5,100 nucleotides of DNA, taken from contig QNAY01000132.1 in assembly GCA_003645605.1 (NCBI GenBank), forward strand, positions 1 through 5,100, given 5' to 3'. Numbering within the stretch: the first letter of the stretch is position 1; each line of letters opens with the position of its first letter. Made by a program: the position numbers and the translations under genes. This document shows positions 1-5,100 of the stretch, piece after piece. Origin of the DNA: Thermodesulfobacteriota bacterium (GTDB lineage Bacteria > Desulfobacterota > Dissulfuribacteria > Dissulfuribacterales > UBA3076). The notes below the pieces were generated by a model. That model was given only the letters and a program-made list of their open reading frames with translations, made no database searches and was not told where the DNA came from.

Positions 1-1
1 A

Positions 2-1141
2 GATCTCAGGTCCTTGCCGTTTACCAGCCGCAGCGAGATGGAAACAGACCCGGCAGCCTTTCAGGCAGTTGAAGCTGCATCAATAGCCGACCTATCGCTG
101 ACTTCAGGAACAACAGGAAATCCCATAGTGGTCCCATACACCAGGAGCGACCTTGAGCGGCTTGCCTTTAATGAACTCATGGCCTTTTGGGGTACGGGGG
201 TCCGGCCTGGAGACCGTTATCTTATCTGTGTGACCCTGGACCGGTGTTTTATTGCCGGGCTGGCCTATTTTTCCGGTCTTGTCCAGCTTGGTGCCACTGC
301 CATCCGGAGTGGACCCGGCCAGTCAGCCAGACAGTGGGAACTGATACGTCGGCTCAGGCCTGATGGAATCGTGGGCGTGCCCACGTTCCTGTTAAAGTTG
401 GCGCAGTGGGGAGAGGCACATGGTTATTCTCCCAACAGCTCCGGGGTGCAATCTCTTGTCACAATTGGTGAACCGGTCCGGGGACCGGATCACTCCTTGA
501 TTCCTCTTGGTAAGGATTTGGAAGAGGCCTGGGGAGCGCACGTTTATTCTTCGTACGCTGCAACGGAGCTGGAGACCTGCTTTTGCGAGTGTCATGCCTC
601 TTGCGGTGGGCATATCCATCCGGAGCTTGCCCTGGTTGAGATCGTGGATGAAGATGGAAATGTTCTGCCAACAGGCGAAGCCGGTGAAGTTGTGGTCACC
701 CCGCTGGGTGTGGAGGGCTTTCCTCTTGTCCGTTTTCGTACCGGAGATGTGGCCCGTCTCCATACAGACCCATGCCCATGCGGTTGGCGTACAACTCGTC
801 TGGGTTCTATAGAAGGAAGACTTGCTCAACGCCTCAAATTTCATGGCACGACTATCTATCCGGAGATGATCTTCCAGGCGCTCAGAGAGTTCAGACATGT
901 GGAGGATGCCTATGTGGAGGTGAGGTCTTCGTATGATCTTTCGGATGAAATAAGGGTGGTTGCAGGCACGGACGCATCAGATATTGATGCAGACATGGTG
1001 GCCAAATTCCTTCGGGCTCGCCTCAGGGTCCGTCCTGAGGTAATAGTAAGGCCCAGGCAAGAAGTGCTAAGCACTATGGAAAAGGCAGGCGGACGGAAGC
1101 TGAAACGTTTTTTTGACTTTAGGAATAATAATAAACCATGA
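2..1141 (+). CDS. PaaK-like AMP-forming acyl-CoA ligase / adenylating enzyme (5' truncated by window edge)
   Basis: Adenylate-forming enzyme of the phenylacetate-CoA ligase (PaaK) type, expected to activate a carboxylic acid with ATP and pass it to CoA or a carrier thiol in the cytoplasm. The frame is open to the left edge and already reads LRSLPFTSRSEME, matching the 'LPFT(T/S)K' segment before the ATP loop, so the TTG at 14 is an internal codon and roughly 50-60 N-terminal residues are missing. Visible motifs: ATP/phosphate loop TSGTTGNP (nt 101-124), the YAATELE segment (about nt 557-577), a cysteine set (CFCECHASC followed later by CPCGW) matching the structural metal site of PaaK proteins, RFRTGDVARL as the ATP-ribose Asp motif, the hinge region EGRLAQRLKF, and a C-terminal GRKLKRFFDFR whose Lys corresponds to the adenylation lysine. 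The TGA overlaps the next ATG by 4 bases. The acid substrate is unknown; coenzyme F390 synthetase-like relatives share this fold. Confidence 0.85.
   Translation, partial: DLRSLPFTSRSEMETDPAAFQAVEAASIADLSLTSGTTGNPIVVPYTRSDLERLAFNELMAFWGTGVRPGDRYLICVTLDRCFIAGLAYFSGLVQLGATAIRSGPGQSARQWELIRRLRPDGIVGVPTFLLKLAQWGEAHGYSPNSSGVQSLVTIGEPVRGPDHSLIPLGKDLEEAWGAHVYSSYAATELETCFCECHASCGGHIHPELALVEIVDEDGNVLPTGEAGEVVVTPLGVEGFPLVRFRTGDVARLHTDPCPCGWRTTRLGSIEGRLAQRLKFHGTTIYPEMIFQALREFRHVEDAYVEVRSSYDLSDEIRVVAGTDASDIDADMVAKFLRARLRVRPEVIVRPRQEVLSTMEKAGGRKLKRFFDFRNNNKP
1121..1124 (+). promoter_or_regulatory. Weak ribosome binding site for the SPASM radical SAM gene
   Basis: AGGA lies 13 bases before the ATG at 1138, inside the end of the ligase gene. 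The spacing is longer than ideal, so re-initiation through the ATGA stop/start overlap probably contributes. Confidence 0.35.
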
Positions 1142-2181
1142 GCTTTTTTGAAAAACATTGGGGGCTCGAGTTCTCTCAAGAAGAGATTGCCGAGGCCCGT
1201 GCCGGAAAGGGACTCCTGTCCCTGGAGCTTGAGCTGTCGAGGGCGTGCAATCTGCGCTGTATATACTGTTATGCGTCATCCGGCTTACCTATGGAAAATG
1301 AACTCTCACTTTCTGAAATACTGGACGTAGTGGACCAGGCCGTAGCCCTTGGAGCACGCAAGATAATCATACTGGGCGGCGGCGAACCCTTGCTCTATCC
1401 CTATCTGATAGATGTCATAGATTACATACTGTCCAAAGGCGTAAAAGCAGACCTCTTCACTAGCGGGACGCTGATAACGCCGTCCAAAGCCAGGGCCCTT
1501 TATGACAGGGGTGTTGCCGTTGTCGTTAAGATGAACAGCAGACGTCTTGAGATCCAGGACTTTCTGGCCGGACATGCCGGAACATTTCAGGCTATAGAGC
1601 AGGGCATTGAAGCCTTAAGGGCTGTTGGTTACCCGGATAAAGAACACATACTTGGAGTGGAAACCATCATATGCCGCCAGAACTATGAAGAACTTCCTCA
1701 ATTGTGGCGATGGGCCAGGAAGCAGGGAATCATCCCCTATGTAGAGATCATGACCTGGCAAGGCAGGGCCAAAGAGCATTCTGACCTGGAGGTACCGATT
1801 CAAAAAACCAGGACCCTGTTTGAGACCCTTGCAAGGATTGATGCCGAGGAGTTCGGCAACAAGTGGATTCCCCATCCACCATTGGCAGCCTCTCACTGCG
1901 CCAGGCATGAGTACTCATGTACTGTGATCGCCAATGGAGACATCCATCCCTGCCCTGGAGTAAGCCTGTCTGCAGGAAATGTCCGTGAAGATACACTGGA
2001 GCATATCTTAAACAAGAGCCCGGTTATCCAGGAACTCAGAAATATACGGAAATTGATAAAGGGGCGTTGCGGTAGATGTGAGCTGAAGTATAGATGCTAC
2101 GGTTGCAGGGGGAATGCCTATCAGATCACCGGCGATTATCTGGCCGAAGATCCCATGTGTTGGTTTGGACACGATGATTAG
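1138..2181 (+). CDS. Radical SAM protein with SPASM-type C-terminal domain
   Basis: Iron-sulfur enzyme that would cleave S-adenosylmethionine to start radical chemistry; its substrate is not evident. The N-terminal core carries the CxxxCxxC cluster motif as CNLRCIYC (C37, C41, C44), followed by the SAM-binding GGGEP at residues 80-84. The C-terminal region has C261, C272 and the series C311-x2-C314-x5-C320-x2-C323-x17-C341, a full SPASM-like set able to hold auxiliary 4Fe-4S clusters. At 347 residues it has the usual size for the family. SPASM enzymes commonly modify peptides, but no small precursor peptide gene is visible nearby, and the neighbours point instead to lipid or small-molecule chemistry. 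The start is the ATG of the ATGA overlap with the ligase; the end overlaps the PagL-like gene by 8 bases if that gene starts at 2174. Family assignment is firm; the specific function is unassigned. Confidence 0.92.
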   Translation: MSFFEKHWGLEFSQEEIAEARAGKGLLSLELELSRACNLRCIYCYASSGLPMENELSLSEILDVVDQAVALGARKIIILGGGEPLLYPYLIDVIDYILSKGVKADLFTSGTLITPSKARALYDRGVAVVVKMNSRRLEIQDFLAGHAGTFQAIEQGIEALRAVGYPDKEHILGVETIICRQNYEELPQLWRWARKQGIIPYVEIMTWQGRAKEHSDLEVPIQKTRTLFETLARIDAEEFGNKWIPHPPLAASHCARHEYSCTVIANGDIHPCPGVSLSAGNVREDTLEHILNKSPVIQELRNIRKLIKGRCGRCELKYRCYGCRGNAYQITGDYLAEDPMCWFGHDD

Positions 2182-2782
2182 TTTTATGAGAAACAGATTC
2201 CTGATTCAAAATTTTTCAATCATGATATTTATGTTTGTTGTCTCAATGGGAGTACATGCTGAAGAAGGTATCCCCAGTGTCTCTGATAAGGTGGAAAACC
2301 GCTGGTCCTTTCTTGGCGGCTATGGAATTACTCATTGCGGGCTTGGCAAAACAAAGGTGCAGGTTCAATCAGTTGATTTTATACCAAGATACGAACGCTT
2401 TCTCACAAAGACGATGGGTAGCTCCTGGTATCAAGGCCGACATTCGCTCATGATAGAGACTCCGCTGACCCTTGTGGTGGATCCGGATGTGGCTCCCATG
2501 GTGGGGATAAACTTTCTTGCCGGCTGGACATTTACGGGGCTGAATCGGATTATCCCATATGCCTTTGCAGGTGGTGGTCCCCTCTATACGAGTGCGGATA
2601 TTCCGGGTCTTGGATCCGAATTAAATGGGAACTACCAGGCAGGAATAGGTATACGGTTCAAGACGAACAAAAATTATCAATTTAACATTGAATACCGTTT
2701 CCAGCACATATCGAACGGCGGCACTAAGACACCAAATGATCCATTAAATTCCAGCAGATTCTTGTTAGGCATAACATTTTAG
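2174..2782 (+). CDS. PagL-like outer-membrane acyl hydrolase (lipid A 3-O-deacylase family)
   Basis: Predicted outer-membrane beta-barrel of the PagL/acyloxyacyl hydrolase family; PagL removes the 3-O acyl chain of lipid A. From the ATG at 2174 the protein has 202 residues: basic start, hydrophobic stretch to about residue 27, then a signal peptidase I site after VHA (residue 29). The active-site motif HxSN appears as H178-I-S180-N181 near the C-terminus, and the chain ends in GITF with terminal Phe, the usual outer-membrane protein signature. By comparison with Pseudomonas PagL (H126, S128, E140), the Glu position appears to be Asn192; I recall Asn here in many distant homologues, so activity is uncertain. 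A frame-consistent ATG at 2114 would add 20 hydrophilic residues in front of the signal peptide and lies deep inside the radical SAM gene, so it was rejected; ATG 2186 is possible. The gene is AT-richer than its neighbours. It is the only exported protein in the window. Confidence 0.85.
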   Translation: MISFMRNRFLIQNFSIMIFMFVVSMGVHAEEGIPSVSDKVENRWSFLGGYGITHCGLGKTKVQVQSVDFIPRYERFLTKTMGSSWYQGRHSLMIETPLTLVVDPDVAPMVGINFLAGWTFTGLNRIIPYAFAGGGPLYTSADIPGLGSELNGNYQAGIGIRFKTNKNYQFNIEYRFQHISNGGTKTPNDPLNSSRFLLGITF

Positions 2783-2788
2783 CCAAAA

Positions 2789-2794
2789 AGAGGT
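2789..2794 (+). promoter_or_regulatory. Ribosome binding site for the KS-like gene
   Basis: AGAGGT sits in the only real intergenic gap (22 bases) and ends 10 bases before the ATG at 2805. It supports that start codon; no other in-frame start lies between it and the PagL-like stop. Confidence 0.6.
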
Positions 2795-2804
2795 AATAAA
2801 ACAC

Positions 2805-3353
2805 ATGCTTGGCCCATTAACTCAGGCATGTCTTGGCCAGGAACTACCCGGACGAGAAATTCGTGCCATTTTGGGAACTATACCCCGCAGGTGGGGGCGT
2901 ATGGACCTGCTGAGCCGTATGGCTGTAGTAGCGGTTGGACGTACTCTTCGCGCTTCTGATCTCTTGGATGGACAGACCGATAAGATACACAGTGCCAATA
3001 TCGTGGGTCTTATTTCCGTGACCAGGTGGGGATCATTAATAACTGACCTTGCCTTTTGTGAAACACTGGGCCAAGGCCCGGATCTGGCAAGCCCCACCGT
3101 TTTCAGTTACACCCTGCCAAACATCGCGATTGCTGAAGCCGCTGGCCATTTTAGGCTGACAGGTCCTGTCTATTCGATTTTTGCCGAGCACGACCTTATG
3201 AAAAAGGTCGAACAAGAAGCTATTCTCTGGTTATCCAACCATCCGGAAATCTCTGCCATGGTGGCAGGCTGGCTGGATATTCCTCCTTCTTATGCTGAAG
3301 AAAAAGCACCTGTTGCAGAATTCCATATTGTGAATGGGAAATGCCGCATTTGA
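2805..3353 (+). CDS. Half-length beta-ketoacyl synthase-like protein lacking the catalytic Cys (chain-length-factor-like)
   Basis: A 182-residue protein resembling the N-terminal half of a thiolase-fold ketosynthase. Recognisable landmarks are RRWGRMDLLSRMA (residues 28-40, the usual 'RRMDRLSR' helix), SPTVFSYTLPNIAIAE (96-111, matching the NPxxFPxTxxNA region) and RLTGPVYSI (117-125, matching the GPSxTIxTAC nucleophile elbow). Aligning that elbow puts His129 at the catalytic Cys position (AEH in place of TAC), so condensation by the normal mechanism is not expected. The C-terminal half with the two active-site histidines is absent, and the next gene starts 13 bases before this stop, so it is naturally short rather than frameshifted in this window. 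It fits best with the small KS-like N-terminal domain proteins (Ketoacyl-synt_2 type, often called chain length factor) found in aryl-polyene-like and lipid clusters. A structural or chain-length role beside a true KS encoded elsewhere is an inference. Confidence 0.78.
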   Translation: MLGPLTQACLGQELPGREIRAILGTIPRRWGRMDLLSRMAVVAVGRTLRASDLLDGQTDKIHSANIVGLISVTRWGSLITDLAFCETLGQGPDLASPTVFSYTLPNIAIAEAAGHFRLTGPVYSIFAEHDLMKKVEQEAILWLSNHPEISAMVAGWLDIPPSYAEEKAPVAEFHIVNGKCRI

Positions 3354-4624
3354 CCCTTATCTATCCATATTGGCCCAAACTGCCGGAGCAGACGGAGTTT
3401 CATCTGCCCCCGCATGGGCCGGTATGCCTGGCTGCCAGCATACCGGAAGAGTATAATATATGTTTTATAGATGAAAACGTGGATCATCTGGACCTGGAGG
3501 CCGGGACAGATCTGGTGCTTTTGTCCATGATGCTGACCTGTCAATTGCCCAGAGGATTTGAGATCGCTGACAGATACCGGCAAAGAGGCGTCCGGGTTAT
3601 CGCGGGCGGTATTGGCGCCATGCTTCATGCTGAAGAGGTTGCTGAACATGTAGACAGTCTTTTTCTGGGAGAAGTTGAAGATGGACGTCTTGCCAAAGTC
3701 CTTGCCGACTGGGAAAAAGGGCGTCTGAAACCAGTCTATGACTATTTCCTCGATCACCCTCCAATTGAGAGTGTAGGTCCGGCCAGACGGGAAATTCTCA
3801 ACCGGGAGCGTTATACGTATCGGGGTGTACGGATGGTGGATCTGGTCCATGCATCCAGAGGATGCAGGTTTAACTGTTTTCCATGTTCCACAGCATATCT
3901 CGGAGGCAGGCAATTCCGCCCTCGCCCCTTTGATACGGTAGTGAAAGAAATAAATGAGATTGACAACAACCGGTTATTTCTGGTGGACAACTCTCTTGCA
4001 CAGGATAGGAAATGGGTCCTGGATCTCTTTGCCGCCTTGAAGCCTTTAAAGAAAAAGTGGATCAGCCATCCTATTCTGGACGAGGAGTATGTAATCGCTA
4101 AAGCAGCAGAGGCGGGCTGCTGGTATGTATATCAGGCCGTCTTTGACACCTCTGATGTAATTCGCAACCGTGTCCGGCGGCTGAAGGATCACGGCATTGG
4201 CGTGGAGGCGGCAGTCCTGCTGGGTACGGATAACCAGGATGAAGACTATATCAAACGTCTGGTGGACTTCCTCCTGGAGATCAATGTGGATATGGCGGAA
4301 TTCAGCATCTTGACGCCCTTTCCACATACTCCGATCACTGCGCTGTTTGAGCGGGATGGCCGAATCCTCCACCGCGACTGGAAGCGCTATACCACGGCAG
4401 AGGTCTGCTTCCGGCCCAAGCACATGAGCCCGGATAAGCTTCAGGAGATGTATCACTATGCATGGCGGGCATTCTTCCAGGATATGCCGCAGTCCCTGCG
4501 CATGGCCTGTCTGTTCCAAAAGGTGATCCGAAAAGAGCTGGCAGATGGCACCTATGAATCCTTAAAGCTCTCCCCTGATCGCCGCACATCCGTCCCTGTC
4601 AAAGGTGAAGTCCGTGGGCCTTGA
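3341..4624 (+). CDS. B12-binding domain-containing radical SAM protein
   Basis: Class B-type radical SAM enzyme of 427 residues. The N-terminal part (about 1-130) has the Rossmann-like cobalamin-domain pattern: HGPVCLAASIPE, a TDLVLLSMM strand, AGGIGAML (88-95) and the LGEVE loop (GEVE 110-113). The classical DxHxxG cobalamin-ligand motif is not present, as in many members. The radical SAM core carries CRFNCFPC (C175, C179, C182), followed by a barrel with LFLVDNSL and ILTPFPHTPI, the latter typical of B12-radical SAM proteins of the HpnR/HpnJ-like group. The C-terminal segment YTTAEVCFRPKHMSPDKLQEMYHYAW resembles the tail domain of these proteins. Such enzymes perform methylations, ring contractions or other carbon-skeleton chemistry; the substrate here is unknown. 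The ATG lies 13 bases before the stop of the KS-like gene with only a poor ribosome site, suggesting translational coupling. The stop overlaps the next gene by 11 bases. Confidence 0.9.
   Translation: MPHLTLIYPYWPKLPEQTEFHLPPHGPVCLAASIPEEYNICFIDENVDHLDLEAGTDLVLLSMMLTCQLPRGFEIADRYRQRGVRVIAGGIGAMLHAEEVAEHVDSLFLGEVEDGRLAKVLADWEKGRLKPVYDYFLDHPPIESVGPARREILNRERYTYRGVRMVDLVHASRGCRFNCFPCSTAYLGGRQFRPRPFDTVVKEINEIDNNRLFLVDNSLAQDRKWVLDLFAALKPLKKKWISHPILDEEYVIAKAAEAGCWYVYQAVFDTSDVIRNRVRRLKDHGIGVEAAVLLGTDNQDEDYIKRLVDFLLEINVDMAEFSILTPFPHTPITALFERDGRILHRDWKRYTTAEVCFRPKHMSPDKLQEMYHYAWRAFFQDMPQSLRMACLFQKVIRKELADGTYESLKLSPDRRTSVPVKGEVRGP
4603..4608 (+). promoter_or_regulatory. Ribosome binding site deciding a GTG start
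   Basis: AGGTGA ends 5 bases before the GTG at 4614 and lies inside the end of the preceding radical SAM gene. It is the argument for the GTG 4614 start of the last gene; another in-frame GTG at 4605 falls within the site itself and is less likely. Confidence 0.55.
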
Positions 4625-5100
4625 CTGTCTCCTGGTCGCCGACAACCAGGTGACTACCCCCTACCCGGTCTATCCTTTAGGCATTGCCCATCTTGCAGGG
4701 GCTTTAGAGGCCGCGGGCCACCGGCCATACCAGTTCGACCTGCTGGCCCATGGGGGTCTCAAGGCCCTGGCCCGCCGGCTTTCGGCATCACCGCCTGATC
4801 TGGTTGCCCTCTCCATTCGCAACCTCGATACAGTTGACAGCACTGCACCGGACAATTTTATTCCCAAGACCCAGGAGACTATGGCCCTGATTCGCCGTCT
4901 CTGCCGCGCCCCCGTTGTGCTGGGCGGACCGGCCTTTTCCATCATGCCGGAGGCCATTATGGAGCTTTTTCAGGCAGACTACGGCGTGGTCGGGGAGGGA
5001 GAGATAATACTTCCGTGGCTTGCAGATTGTCTGGAAAGGGGTACCCCGCCACATGAGCGCATCTTCAGGGCCAAACCGGCCGATGCACCGTGGCAACCTG
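4614..5100 (+). CDS. Second B12-binding/radical SAM protein, lipid-cluster type (N-terminal 162 residues; 3' end outside window)
   Basis: Open frame of 162 codons from GTG 4614 to the window edge with no stop. It starts MGLDCLLVADNQVTTPYPVY and continues PLGIAHLAGALEAAGH, the typical first strand and helix of a cobalamin-binding domain. Next come DLVALSIRNLDTVD (residues 62-75), VVLGGPAFSIMPE (about 101-113) and the ADYGVVGEGE loop (GEGE 127-130). The radical SAM core with its CxxxCxxC is expected beyond the edge and is not seen. The combination of 'N-x-V-T-x-P-Y-P-V-Y-P-L-G' with 'S-I-R-N-x-D' is, as I recall it, characteristic of the 'lipid biosynthesis B12-binding/radical SAM' family linked to ladderane-type clusters; this is from memory, not a search. 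The protein is clearly different in sequence from the preceding B12-radical SAM protein, so the two are not a recent tandem duplication. The coding region is notably G+C rich (about 70% in 4741-4800). Confidence 0.8.
   Translation, partial: MGLDCLLVADNQVTTPYPVYPLGIAHLAGALEAAGHRPYQFDLLAHGGLKALARRLSASPPDLVALSIRNLDTVDSTAPDNFIPKTQETMALIRRLCRAPVVLGGPAFSIMPEAIMELFQADYGVVGEGEIILPWLADCLERGTPPHERIFRAKPADAPWQP

Noticed and set aside
473..488. Near-perfect inverted repeat CCGGTCC-GG-GGACCGG
   Set aside because: It lies inside the ligase coding region with no T-run and a two-base loop, with nothing to suggest an operator or terminator; probably chance.
14..1141. TTG at 14 as the start of the ligase
   Set aside because: The frame is open to the window edge and the residues before it continue the family's conserved LPFT segment; PaaK-like proteins need a longer N-terminus.
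2114..2173. N-terminal extension of the PagL-like protein from ATG 2114
   Set aside because: It would place 20 polar residues before a good signal peptide and overlap the SPASM cysteine region of the upstream gene by 68 bases.
3191..3210. Hairpin with 7-bp stem CGACCTT / AAGGTCG and 6-base loop
   Set aside because: It is within the KS-like coding sequence and not followed by a T-run, so not a terminator; no regulatory role can be supported.
3290..3913. 207-codon minus-strand open frame
   Set aside because: It spans the end of the KS-like gene and the start of the B12-radical SAM gene on the opposite strand and shows no recognisable domain.
4670..5096. Minus-strand open frames at the right end
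   Set aside because: They are low-complexity antisense shadows of the G+C-rich B12-radical SAM gene on the + strand, which shows clear family motifs.

Overview
The window is a dense, single-strand block of six genes, all on the + strand. Neighbours either overlap by 4 to 13 bases or, in one case, are separated by 22 bases. No terminator, RNA gene, mobile element or CRISPR array is visible, so it reads as the interior of one operon whose promoter and ends lie outside. Both outer genes are cut by the window edges. The last one has no stop codon inside the window and is easy to overlook.

Order: (1) 3' part of a PaaK/phenylacetate-CoA-ligase-type adenylating enzyme; (2) a radical SAM enzyme with a C-terminal SPASM-type cysteine set; (3) a PagL-like outer-membrane acyl hydrolase (lipid A deacylase family) with a signal peptide; (4) a half-length beta-ketoacyl-synthase-like protein with His where the catalytic Cys should be; (5) a cobalamin-binding-domain radical SAM enzyme; (6) the start of a second, different B12-binding/radical SAM protein of the type associated with unusual lipid clusters.

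The most economical reading is a lipid-modification or lipid-biosynthesis operon. The ligase activates a carboxylic acid, the KS-like protein belongs to fatty-acid/polyketide chain building, three radical SAM enzymes would carry out difficult C-H or C-C chemistry on the chain, and the PagL-like protein acts on acylated lipid in the outer membrane. From memory, the mix of B12/radical SAM proteins, KS-like proteins and AMP ligases recalls the candidate ladderane gene clusters of anammox bacteria and similar clusters in deltaproteobacteria such as Desulfotalea. The product cannot be proved from this window.

Host: a Gram-negative bacterium (outer-membrane beta-barrel ending in Phe, PagL family), probably anaerobic (three radical SAM enzymes). 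Base composition is mixed: about half G+C in most places, down to about 30% locally in gene 3 and up to about 70% locally in gene 6. A sulfate-reducing or related Desulfobacterota member is my best guess, held loosely.
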